Part shown: in pieces, positions 1-11,582 of the stretch | Numbering within the stretch: position 1 is the stretch's first letter | How the letters are laid out: the number at the start of each line of letters is the position of its first letter | NCBI GenBank assembly: GCA_905397405.1 | Contig: CAJPVJ010000014.1 | Coordinates: 29,248 to 85,646, forward strand | From: Oppiella nova | Taxonomy: Eukaryota > Arthropoda > Arachnida > Sarcoptiformes > Oppiidae | Length of the DNA stretch: 56,399 nt | Direction of reading: 5' to 3' | Notes under the pieces: model-generated | What the model was told of the DNA's origin: nothing | Seen by the model: the letters and a program-made list of their open reading frames with translations, nothing else | Databases searched by the model: none | Made by a program: the position numbers and the translations under genes

Positions 1-1213
1 CGATTCTGTTTGCATTCTGTTTAGATATCAATGATTTATAGAGACAACAAACATCTCAAACATACACCACATCTCACAACTCCTTCTCTATTATTTTATA
101 CATTAATCAAAACAAATGAAACTTAAGTTTTATTTTACTTTCATATACATAATTAACCGCATTTGCAAAACAATATATCTTATTAAGTAAGTTACTATTA
201 ACTGATTACATATCATAAGATAAATTATAGTTAATATTCAATTCGCAATATTTATATTAATAAAGAAAATTATATTATTAAACAATTAAACAGAAACTTT
301 TAACATTCATTATATAAATTATATGACTAATACATAATACAACTTAAATAAGAATTTTAAATTTTGAATTCCTATAAGTACTGTTTGAATCTTGATCAAT
401 TGGGAAAACTAAGCAATTTTGAACTTTACTTTAAACCGGGATTCCTAAGCAAACATGATGGAGAAGTGAGATTAAATGCATTTATACACATCTGTGTTAT
501 AAAATATACGTTTTGTCACGAATTTCTCAAATTACTTTTCATTGAATTTGAGAGTTTGGATGACTTTATCTGAGAAGCATTTAGTTGTAATGCAACTGAA
601 AAGTTGCCAAAATTGCACTTTTTTTGTAGATTGCAAACCAAATGCCAAACAGCACAGCATTGATCTCTCATTTTGACATTAAATGCATCCATTGTTTGGA
701 TTGTATGGTATATTTGGCGAACACCTAAACACCTGCTCCTATTCACACAAATCAATCCAATCAATAAGACTGCTTCAGACCTTTTTAGTGAATATACTGT
801 ACATTCAATGCTTAAATACACCTGTTTTATGAGTATTACACAATGGGTTCTATCGATACTGTCGACTCGACATTAACTCTGTCTCTATTGAAATGAAAAT
901 AAAATATTGAAAAACAAATCAAATGTCATATAAGTTAAGAAAATCAAATTAGATGTGATATATGGACATAGAGTTCGTGGAGTATAGCAACCAATGGATG
1001 CTATATTGGAGTGAAATGTAGAGTACGGTTAGCACTGACTGACGAGTTGTACAGAATATACAGAATATTCTGTAAGCTTAAGGGACGACTCACTCACGAT
1101 TCTGTTTGCATTCTGTTTAGATATCAATGATTTATAGAGACAACAAACATCTCAAACATACACCACATCTCACAACTCCTTCTCTATTATTTTATACATT
1201 AATCAAAACAAAT
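1..1213. repeat. Direct repeat of at least 117 bp, copies at 1-117 and 1097-1213
   Basis: Bases 1-117 and 1097-1213 are identical (offset 1096). The left copy may extend beyond the window. The 127 bases after the first copy (118-244) reappear after the second copy as their in-place complement. No coding content is recognised; short ORFs around 364-876 look like chance ORFs in AT-rich DNA. Confidence 0.9.
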
Positions 1214-1340
1214 CTTTGAATTCAAAATAAAATGAAAGTATATGTATTAATTGGCGTAAACGTTTTGTTATATAGAATAATTCATTCAATGATAATTGAC
1301 TAATGTATAGTATTCTATTTAATATCAATTATAAGTTAAG
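1214..1340. other. In-place complemented block, 127 bp (copy of 118-244)
   Basis: Each base here is the complement, in the same left-to-right order, of 118-244. The block begins exactly where the direct repeat 1-117 / 1097-1213 ends. At 1341 the relation stops (245 is G, 1341 is T). It is not a reverse complement, so it is not a normal inversion. Confidence 0.95.
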
Positions 1341-1458
1341 TGTTGTTTTTCTCAACAATTCTCTATAATTTTCACGTTTATTAGAAATTCTTACATTCAC
1401 TGGTTTTTGCATTTTAGACCCAAATATCGATTTATTGTTTAACTGAAATAAATTAGGG

Positions 1459-2510
1459 AAACAAACTGAATGTCATTTTTCATTAACATTGAGATAAGCA
1501 TTAGTCAAAGTAAAGCCTTTGAAAGAGTGAACACCACTTATATTGAGAACAATTATTGATTGCTTTCTATTTAATTAATCCTCAAATTCACTGCAGTATA
1601 AGTTATATTCAATTTATATAAACTTATGTTATATTATAGTACTATATATCAATTCAAAATATAATTATCATATATATTTGTTTTAATATTTGCTTTAAAA
1701 TAAGTTAGATTTTACTATATAATATGATTTAATGCAATGTAATTTTATAAAATAATCGTTATTATATGATAATTAAATCCATTATATACACAATTATTTT
1801 TAGAAGCAAACATTTAATTTAAAATTATAAAAATCTATAACAAAGTAAGTAATTCAATCAAAAATTTAACGTGAAATTTAACAGTAAATTGTTAAACAGT
1901 AATATTACTATGATACACTTAGAAACAACAGATTTATAAAATAACATCTTATATATTATGAAACAATATCATATAAGTTAGAATTTTATATTCACCACTA
2001 ATTATGATAAAACATTAGAAACATTAGTTGTGTTATAATTTCATTTTTTAAACAAACTGAATGTCATTTTTCATTAACATTGAGATAAGCATTAGTCAAA
2101 GTAAAGCCTTTGAAAGAGTGAACACCACTTATATTGAGAACAATTATTGATTGCTTTCTATTTAATTAATCCTCAAACTCACTGCAGTATAAGTTATATT
2201 AAATTTTTATAAACTTATGTTATATTATAGTACTATATATCAATTCAAAATATAATTATCATATATTTGTTTTAATATTTGCTTGAAAATAAGTTAGATT
2301 TTACTATATAATATAATTTAATGCAATGTAATTTTATAAAATAATCGTTATTATATGATAATTAAATCCATTATATACACAATTATTTTTAGAGGCAAAC
2401 ATTTAATTTAAAATTATAAAAATCTATAACAAAGTAAGTGATTCAATCAAAAATTTAACGTCAAATTTAACAGTAAATTGTTAAACAGTAATATTACTAT
2501 GATACACTTA
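1459..2510. repeat. Direct repeat of about 460 bp, copies at 1459-1921 and 2050-2510
   Basis: Two AT-rich copies differ by a few substitutions and small indels (offset 591 at the left end, 589 at the right). The divergence resembles alleles placed in tandem or a young duplication. No ORF or transposase is visible. The second copy is followed by an in-place complemented block. Confidence 0.9.
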
Positions 2511-2511
2511 A

Positions 2512-2639
2512 TTTGTTGTCTAAATATTTTATTGTAGAATATATAATACTTTGTTATAGTATATTCAATCTTAAAATATAAGTGGTGATTAATACTATTT
2601 TGTAATCTTTGTAATCAACACAATATTAAAGTAAAAAAT
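2512..2639. other. In-place complemented block, about 128 bp (copy of 1923-2050)
   Basis: The sequence after the second repeat copy is the base-by-base complement, unreversed, of the sequence after the first copy (1923-2050, offset 589). The relation fails at 2511 and 2640. Confidence 0.93.
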
Positions 2640-2790
2640 GAATTAACTTTATATTATTCCGTATTATTCTGTTAATCATCATTTATATTTATTAAGATTA
2701 TTCTAATAATTCTTGACATATAACATAATCTTACCAAACGTACTAAATAAAAGTTTATGAAATATTAGTTTAGCTAACAATCATTTGTTT

Positions 2791-2795
<5 letters not shown>

Positions 2796-2825
<30 letters not shown>
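2796..2825. repeat. (GA)n microsatellite
   Basis: About 15 uninterrupted GA units. Confidence 0.95.
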
Positions 2826-2829
<4 letters not shown>

Positions 2830-3440
2830 GAAAAATTTATTTAATTATCTATAAAACAAAATTAGACATTTGTTTGAATAAAATATTCATGACTTTAATA
2901 ACATGAATTACAAGATTACAACAACATTTGCTTCATTGCAATGAATTCATATTTATATTCTTGTTTTTATAAAAACTCTTTTATATTATATTATTTTATT
3001 TATCCATTCAATACAAATATTGTATACTTTTGGGAAAATTGTTTTTTAGAAATAAAGAAATGTTCAAAAGCCGGGCTCACGTCCTCTGCCTCTCATCTAA
3101 TTATTTCAGAAAATGTTTAATATTCTGTTGACAGATATGTTAATCTTTATGCAAAGTTAAGCCAAATATCAGTCATATTCTTGTGAATATTTAAATAATA
3201 TATAAGTTATCAGAAGTCAATAGAAGTCTATATGTAACTTCTTTACTTATTTTAAAGATTATTGTATTTTCATAACTAATGAATGTTACATATTATCGCT
3301 ATAAGGTATATATTATGCTATCAAATTTACCTTCTATAGTTCACTATTGACTTCTAAATTAGAAGTTTCTACAAAATATCAATTAACAGAATACAGAATT
3401 AACAAGCAATTATTAAATGTTCTAATAGCTGATATAATTG

Positions 3441-3454
3441 TGTGTGTGTATGTA

Positions 3455-3491
<37 letters not shown>

Positions 3492-3508
3492 GAGAGAGAG
3501 AGAGAGAG
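3441..3508. repeat. Compound (TG)n-(GA)n microsatellite
   Basis: TG-rich units with TATG interruptions run into a GA tract. A similar TG/GA compound tract lies at 55721-55755 beside the right arm of the terminal inverted repeat. Confidence 0.9.
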
Positions 3509-6500
3509 CGAAATTAAAACTTCTGGTACCTAAACCCATAAACCCATAAGCGAAATCTATTTATAATATAAATTAATTTTATTAATATTCACTCTACTAC
3601 TGTATATTCCAGTATGCAATGTAGCGTATATTTATATTTGTAAATTTATTCACTTTACTCTAATCATATTGAAAACGCAAATGTCTAAACAACAAATTTT
3701 ATATCAAATCATATTATATTTTATATTATATTATATCATATTTGTTATAAAACGACAAAGATTTTGTAAGAAATTTTTAATTTAAAATAACTAATCGATA
3801 ATTGCCTAATAAATTTAAACTTTAAAAAATTGTATATAGGTATTTTAAGGTATTTATTGCTCATTAAAAATTATTTACACTATATCAATGCCATATAAAT
3901 TTATAAGTACTGTGCATAAAGTTATTTAAATATAGGCACTATACTTCTAAATAATTTATTTGAATATTTTAAATAAAACCTTTATACAGTAATACTTTTG
4001 GATTATATTTTGTGCAGTGCACTTTATAAATTGTCAATCTAAAAAATTTAATAAATATGTCAAGCATAGATTTATTGGGCAAAATTGAATTTTTCTCAAT
4101 AAACTCTTTGAATAAAACTCTCACAAAGTTAAAAATAGACAGTATTTTAAAAGTTTGTGTAATTTAAGACAGAATCGCTATAAATGTGTCAAAAATTTAT
4201 TTTCAGAAATAATGATTAAATAAAATTTTCAAGTCTTAAATTTCTATTCTTCAAACAATACTTTTATCACCTATTGCCCCGCTTAACGCGGCGGTCGGTC
4301 TTCAACACTATTGAAATAACTTTCCAGATTATAAACATGTAACTTACGTTTGGTTATTTTTTACCATTTCTTCACTCAGAAACTTATCTCACTTTTAATA
4401 TACAATAAATAGAAATTTATTTCTCCAAACTTCCATTACTTTCTCATTCAAATAGATTTGTATTGCGGAAACACTTAGAAATCGTTCGCAAACCTTATTA
4501 ATAGTGATTTTTGCTATATTTCATAATACAATATACTTTTATAAAATTAATTTTAACAATTTTCTTAAATAAACTAATTGATAGCACAATTGAAGTATTA
4601 TGTAGACTAGGAATTGAAATTATAATAATATTATTATGTTTACAAACTTCTAATTTTAATAAAGATTTATATTTAAGGAATTATCATTGGTTTACGAAAT
4701 GTTCTAGTGGTTATTATTGTTATCTTGAAACTTAATTTTAAATTATTTGTTTTAAGATACTTTTAACCCATTAATAAATATTTTCCCGTTAAGTTCTGAC
4801 AATAATTTACTGATAATTAATATTTGTTTTATTTAAATTGTTAATAGTAAAATTTAATCATTATACAAATTATTTCCTTACCAAATTACTCTTTATTTTT
4901 AATTACAACATGTATTTTTAAATGCATTTCAATGAAAATTGAAAATATAATTGAATTATAATATGATTACAAATCAATATATTAATATTACATTTGTAAA
5001 ACAAAAGTGATAACAAAAGTCGTATTTAAATGGCTTAATTTGATCATCAAATCCACTTGAGTTTAGTTGGATTAGACAAGTGATTAATATTTCATTATAA
5101 GAGAACCGACTTATGAAACATATGTTACTAGTAATCACTTAATGAAATCTTCTTTGGGTATAAACTCTATAATATTAAATATTTCAATACCAGTCTATTT
5201 CTAATTACCTTAAGAATGTTCATTAATTATAATATTATATTAATGACAATATAAGCTGACATTTATAATTAAATTTTGGAAACATGTATGCAAAATCTTT
5301 TGATACAATAGTAATAATACTTCTATTGATTGATCCTGGTAATCTAGTAATATAAATATTTAATTTCTAATCATTTGATAAGAATAAGAAATTAAAACAA
5401 AATTAAATTGCAAAAGAATTTCAAGTAAAGTAAAGCTTTATTTTGTTAGTTATTCTGACAATCAAAATATTTCTGATATATTGTAAACAAACAATTTTGA
5501 TGATACAGTATATGGTTTCTGTGCCTTATTTCTGACATTAATTGACTAAATTGAATCCCTTCGCTGTATTGATATGTTATAAAATAGAGATCCAAATGTG
5601 TGAATATTACTTCTATAAAATTATAAACACATATAATTACAAATAATTAATTATAAAGTTTGTAACTCTTAAAATGATAAAAAAATATAAATTACATTTG
5701 AACATAATATAAATGCTTGTCATCAAAGAATAATTGAAAGAATAATCGCACAAACCTTGAAGAAGTGGTTTTCCAATGCATTCATTCACATAACATATCA
5801 TCAAATAGAGTGTTGAGTCAAATCTATTTGTAAGCAGTTCTTGATTTTTAAATATTTATTCAATAAATTCATTAACGAATTCAACACAAGTGGCCAAAAC
5901 ACATCTAAAGTGGTCTAAAGAATATGCATTCAACCAATTAATTGAGAGTCAAATAAATTAAAGAGAAATTTATGTGAAGTGATGGACAGAAAGTGTTGAG
6001 TGATATTTGCTGTCATATTGTCTGCAAATGATTGTGTTGTGAGTAGAGCTCAGATGCAGTCATTGAGTCATTGGTACCAATACTGCGGTAAAGGATCAGA
6101 GCATTCATTCAAGACATTGATCGGCGAAGAAGAGTCTGGCATAACGTATGACCACTGCATCCATGCGCACAACCAGTCCATACCAAACCCATAATCCAAT
6201 ATATTCTATACTCTCTATAGAGCCCATCCATACCAATACTCCCATTCCATGACACACTCCACTCCCCATAGCTTTACATTACATTACATTCTCTTTGCAA
6301 TAGTTGACTACAAATGAGATAACACTTAACACATAATTAATTTGTTTATAATTTCCGGATTTCTAATTTGCACCCATACTAAAACACAATCCAAATTTGT
6401 TCATTAGATGTTGTATACCGGTATATGTTATACCGTATATACTGAGCATTATAAAGTGCATTTAGTCTATGTTTGAATTTATTACAAAGTTTTATGACAA

Positions 6501-6879
6501 AGTGATATCATTTTTGTCAATCGTTGTTTTTATTATTTAAATTATATATAATAGCAATTATAAATTGCTTAATTCGCGATTTTATATCCAAAAGTAAAAT
6601 ATTTATTAATTAATGATACTGTATAAAATGATTTAAAAATTTTCTAAATGTAATACAAATACTGTAGTTTGATTATTGATATGCTTAAAATTTCAAAAAT
6701 ATACTGTTGAATACAAACATTTTCAAATTGAATTTTCATATAATTAAAAATATATAAATAAAAAAGTAAAAATAAAATAATTGCTGTAATATGAAGGCCG
6801 TGCATATAATGAGCAAAATTTACATGTAATACACTTTTAGCATATATTTCAAGGCATTTATCACATATTAAGCGCAAAC
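3509..6879. other. AT-rich gene-free stretch
   Basis: I see no supported gene. The ORFs at 4511-4735 and 6000-6194 are short, of low complexity and without a recognisable domain. No tRNA or rRNA was recognised. Confidence 0.6.
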
Positions 6880-9420
6880 TTATCTTTTAGGAGTTGAGTG
6901 AGAATTGAGATCAAATGAGAACGACTTTAAACTAAAAGAAGTCATCGATTCAAAGGTAGGCTCACTCTCTGAGACTGAAAATGCGAGATAATCATCGATT
7001 CTATTGGTGTCAATGTCTATACCCGCCCTCTCAAACACCTCTTTCCAAAAGGCATTCCTATCTCTTAATGGTTCTGATCTCAGCGAACAATCCATTGAAT
7101 CGATTCTTTTATTGGATATTAACTCAAATGAGTGTCCGTTCATTACACTGGAAGTGAGGCTTTCGTTTTGATTGTCATCTGATTGTGATATACTCTGAGG
7201 TGAAGACAACGAACCATTCAATTGACTCATTGCTTGCAATGTCTTAAAACTAGAAGACGAAGAACTCATATCATCAAAGTTGAAGTCGTGGTTTGAAACG
7301 TTGGATAACAAATGGTCACCATTTTGGTGTCCATTCACTAACCCACGACTTTTAACCAAACCATTCAAAGCATTGGCCATTATTTGAGAGCTTGGATCCT
7401 CTCTGTGAGAGTGGCCGCCATTTACTACAATTGCTTTATCTCTTGAATTCAAAGAGTTGCCCACTTTCTGATCGATGAGTTCTTTCAAATTATTGATTCG
7501 GTTTATGAGAGGATCCAAAGAATGACTCAAATTCTGGTCGAGAGTTAAGTCTTGTAATTGGGAATCAATTGTGGAAACCGAAGAATTACTTTTAGAGTCA
7601 TTGAGCGGTGGATTAAATAAATGCTTTTTATACAACTTGGAGACAGCAATGGCCGCCCTATTGGTGACCACTTTGGGTGAGTTGGGAACCGATAGGTAAC
7701 TCGTCAGACAACTCGAGTCGTTTGAATTTTCATCCTCTTCTGAGTCATTGGACTCAGAGATGACATCCATTGCCTTCGGAGGACTGGTTGTACTGATGCC
7801 TACATTTCGATATATTTTCCTATTCTTCTGCCGGAAGTTCTTTCTGTGATCTCTAAGTCTTTCATACAATTTAATGGCAATACTTGTCGGCAAATACTCG
7901 TCTGATTGGACACTCGGCTGCAACTCATCCCTCACTTCTTGGTCTTTATCGCAAGATTTGTGCTCTTTTTGTGGATCCCTTTGAACCGAATTGTCATTCA
8001 AAGCAATACTGGAATCACTGGGAAAGAGGACATCTTGTTTGGGAACCAGTCTTTTGGGCCAAAAGAGTCTTTCGGCGCTCCTTTCGATAGACTCTTCCGA
8101 AGCACTCATTTGTTGCTTCTTTTGGATCACTTCTCGCAATAGGTCTTCAGATTTCTGTAGTCTTTCTAAATGTCTTAATATATGGACGTCTTCTTCGGCC
8201 ACATTCTGTTGATATAACGAACTCTTCATGAGTTGCTTTCGTCTCGAGAGTTGCTGTTGTTTATCGACTTTGAGTTCATTTTGTTTGACATTATTGTCAG
8301 CAATAAAAGTATTCAATGAATGGACGCATCTCTTCATGACATCCCTATTCCTCCGGTTCGAGAACTCTTGGCTTTCCATCTCTTGTTTGCAGACAATTGT
8401 CGCCCATTTGTGAGCCCTTCCCCTCTCAACACATATTCTTCGGTATTCTTCTCTCAAATGCATTAACTGTTCATTAATTGTCTGCATTTCCTTCCTCTGC
8501 AGTTCGCTAACCATTTGCTTGTCTTTCAATTGTCTCTTTCGTTGCCATTCTTTGGCGTCCAATTGGTTGCGATCACAGAAGTGTTGTCTCGTCTGTTGTT
8601 GGTTACCTAGTCAGTAACTTACTTACCAATTAACTCACTGTTTACTCTGTTTGGAAACGATTAGCAAAACTTAGGTATTAGGTATGCTTACAGGCGATTT
8701 ACTGTCATTTACCGTTAGTTAAGACTCACTATTGGGACAACACTTGAAAGGCATTCATATTTTGTTGACATTTCATACAAACAACGATCGCTTCAATTGT
8801 CGCGTATTTTCTAAACCATTGCCAACACAATAGAGTGACTGAAGGGAACATTCCCAGGGAATCGCTCCCCAAATGTTGCTTCACTCCACTCGTTTCAAAC
8901 TGAACCACCAAATGTTACAATACAATAGTATAGTCTAATTACTAATTAGTAATTAGCTTTGTAAAACAATTTTCAAAGGGTACATTTATTAAGGTTTAAC
9001 CTCTACGTGATTATATAAAGCACATTTTCAAAACAAAAAATCAGAAAAGATATTTGATCAATAAAATATACCAGAAACCAAATTATATAGATTTTAATAA
9101 TTAACCTAGGCTATATTTTCGAGTTCTTTTCAATGCACTTTACAGATTTGTTCTAGGACTAATGGTTAAAAAGTTAGAATTAGTATTTTGAGAAAATTTT
9201 AAAACTAATATGCATGTATGAAACGCATTTTAATTTTACGCAGAATGGTTTTGGAAGTTTAAAAATTGCATGTGAAATGGTCAAGATACAACTATATTAT
9301 TGTATGTAACAAATGCTTAACCCCTCCCATGTTTTATTGTATTCCGGGGGTATTGGGCGTATTACTCACATGCCCGCCCATCTGTCGTTTACTATTATAC
9401 TCATTGACTGCCAGACACAT
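6880..9420 (-). CDS. Coiled-coil protein of unknown function, about 587 aa, 2 exons
   Basis: I do not recognise the family. The main exon is 6880-8592. The in-frame ORF has no convincing ATG there, so I join it to a short upstream exon at 9370-9420, whose ATG is at 9420 and which ends in a good GTGAGT donor; both ends are phase 0. The start then reads MCLAVNEYNSKRQMGGH and continues TRQHFCDRN. Residues up to about 180 are rich in K/R/E/Q and predicted coiled coil. The remainder is polar, Ser/Asn-rich and probably disordered, with an acidic SNDSEEDENSNDSS patch. A cytoskeletal or centrosomal role is possible but not shown. The exon 1 join is inferred; the large ORF itself is certain. Confidence 0.65.
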
Positions 9421-10540
9421 TGGCCCCGGGACTCACACTGGACCACCACTATTAATATATACCACCAAGGCGATTTTTATCATAAATCTATAATCTAAAG
9501 TCTAGGTGTCTGTAAGCATTGACAACACTGATAGCATTGTCAGGGAAATGTGTGTAACTTTGAACGCAAAAATGAAATGGTCAAGATGATCCACAATAGT
9601 TATACTTTACTAGCTAACTATATTATTTTATTCGATTATTAGCTAATATTAAAGTTTTCACTTTTAGTTTGCTTAAGAGTATTCTAAATGTATATTGACC
9701 ATGTTTATTTATAAGGGCATATGACAAATTAGAATTGCACTCTAAACGAATGAAATAAACTCCAATTTGCTTTACAAATGCTAACAATATTCTAACATTG
9801 AATGCTTACCGTTAGACAAACAAATTGTGCATATATTGTATTCTTATTCATGTTATTTCTAAACTTATATAATAGACAACATTTTTAAATACCAAGGCTC
9901 CAACACCTTACATTTTTAGTCTTAATTAAATGTTCTGTGAGAACTGATAGAAATTATTTAAAATCAATTGTCACTTTAAAAAGTACATTATCTCACAATC
10001 AGTAGCTCTAACAAGTACTATACATGCTATGTATGTACAGTACAATCTAATTTTGTAGTCTATTATTTTCAATAAAATGCTCATTCATATGGAATACCGT
10101 ATATTCTTGAGTCAAGAATCTTAATTATAATAAATTAGTTAAATGATAAGTAATGATATAGTAATCTTTGGATGTATTTATAATTATCACGTAATTATTT
10201 GTAATTAATTTAACTAATTATGATATTTAATATTTTTATATTTTATATAAAAAGTTGTTTTATAAAATGAATGGCTTTTAAATAAAAAAAAATATATTAA
10301 CAACAACTTGATATACAAACAAATCATCGAAAGCCACTTAAATATATAAAGACATGCATTACTTGACCACTTCACAGATATTTACAATATTTTGCATCAA
10401 ATGTAAGCTTTTTTGAGGCAAAATTGAAACTAAAATTAAAAGATTTTATTTGTTTTCTCTGTTAAGGCGTTCTTACGGCTGAAGAAAATGTAATAAATTT
10501 ATTATTTAAACAAAAAGTTTATAGAAATTCTGTTTTATAG
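9421..10540. other. Intergenic region, no supported gene
   Basis: AT-rich. It should contain the promoter of the minus-strand coiled-coil gene and an unseen first exon of the plus-strand gene that starts at 10541. Confidence 0.5.
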
Positions 10541-11395
10541 AGAAAACTATTGGAACCGAAGACAGGCTTTGAGTTTATAGTGAATCCTGTTTTAGCGGAC
10601 AAACCGTCGATTCAATTAACAGATTTTGATTTCCAATTCGACGACGACTCCGACCAAATGGAGGCTGAGATCAAATGGATTAATGATTCAAATCGACTCC
10701 AGCAACAGATGCCTACCACTGAACCGCCTGTCACTCAGACGGAGACTCAGACTCAGAAGACTAAAGACGCAACTGTTGAGGAGGTTATCCCCAAAAGCAC
10801 TCATATCCACGACATTCCCGTAGAAGTGATCTCACAATCAAACATTGAACCCATGAGGCAAACCGATGCAAACGTGACCACTGATGACAAACATAAACAC
10901 ATAATATTTAGAAATCGCAAGAAATTGAGTACAAAAATAAATAAATCTCATCCAAAGAAAATGAGAATAAACGCTGCAATGAGTGACCAAATGATGAAAA
11001 TTAAAGCAAAAAGTAGTGATGATATCAGAGAGGAAGTGATGGCAAGTGATCAACAATTCGATGAAATGAGAATCAAATTCAATAGAATTAATGATAAGAG
11101 TGAAGACCATAAGTCATCGCTTTTTTCGGACATAATGTTCGCCTCAAAAGTCGAGAGACCAGTCATTCGTAATACTATAGTGAGAGGAGAGGGAGGAGAG
11201 GGGTCTCCGAGTGAGTGGAGACGTATTCCCGGAAAGAATATCGAAGAGAGAGTTATAACACTTCCTCACAAAGGATTCCAAACGATCGGCGATAAGGAGA
11301 TTATATCTGATAAGGAAGAGGTGGTCACCGAGAAAATGAAGGCAAAGATTCTGAGCGAAGAATTCATTGATTTGCCGGACAATAAGTTTGGATGA
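10541..11395 (+). CDS. Acidic/basic low-complexity protein, 5' end missing
   Basis: The ORF is open from a likely TTTTATAG acceptor at 10540 (phase 0, reading RKLLEPKTGF) to a stop at 11393-11395, about 284 residues. No ATG suits its start, so a short upstream exon is expected but I could not place it. The protein has an acidic N-terminal part (DFQFDDDSDQMEAEI), a Thr/Gln-rich segment and a Lys/Arg-rich middle with nuclear-localisation character (FRNRKKLSTK). No known domain is seen. An AATAAA-like polyadenylation region follows at about 11417-11432. Confidence 0.6.
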   Translation, partial: RKLLEPKTGFEFIVNPVLADKPSIQLTDFDFQFDDDSDQMEAEIKWINDSNRLQQQMPTTEPPVTQTETQTQKTKDATVEEVIPKSTHIHDIPVEVISQSNIEPMRQTDANVTTDDKHKHIIFRNRKKLSTKINKSHPKKMRINAAMSDQMMKIKAKSSDDIREEVMASDQQFDEMRIKFNRINDKSEDHKSSLFSDIMFASKVERPVIRNTIVRGEGGEGSPSEWRRIPGKNIEERVITLPHKGFQTIGDKEIISDKEEVVTEKMKAKILSEEFIDLPDNKFG

Positions 11396-11582
11396 ATTGT
11401 TTTTATTTGTCATTAAATAATAATAATAAACATTTAACTAAAAACAATAAGAATACTATAAACGACTAAATGAACTCTGGAGTCAACTGTAGGCGCGATT
11501 TGTTTAGTGAATTTCATTAGAAATTCAACCGCAAATTTTGTAAAGATATTTGAGGTCTTAACTAACGGAAATTATAGAGTTT

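Noticed and set aside
3441-3508. CRISPR-like or regulatory array
   Set aside because: Simple dinucleotide microsatellite.
8729-8911. Exon of the minus-strand coiled-coil gene at 8729-8911
   Set aside because: No start codon, no fitting splice phase and no recognisable sequence; it lies in the proposed intron.
9266-9498. Plus-strand protein at 9266-9498
   Set aside because: The GC-richer patch is better explained by the minus-strand first exon 9370-9420 with a GTGAGT donor.
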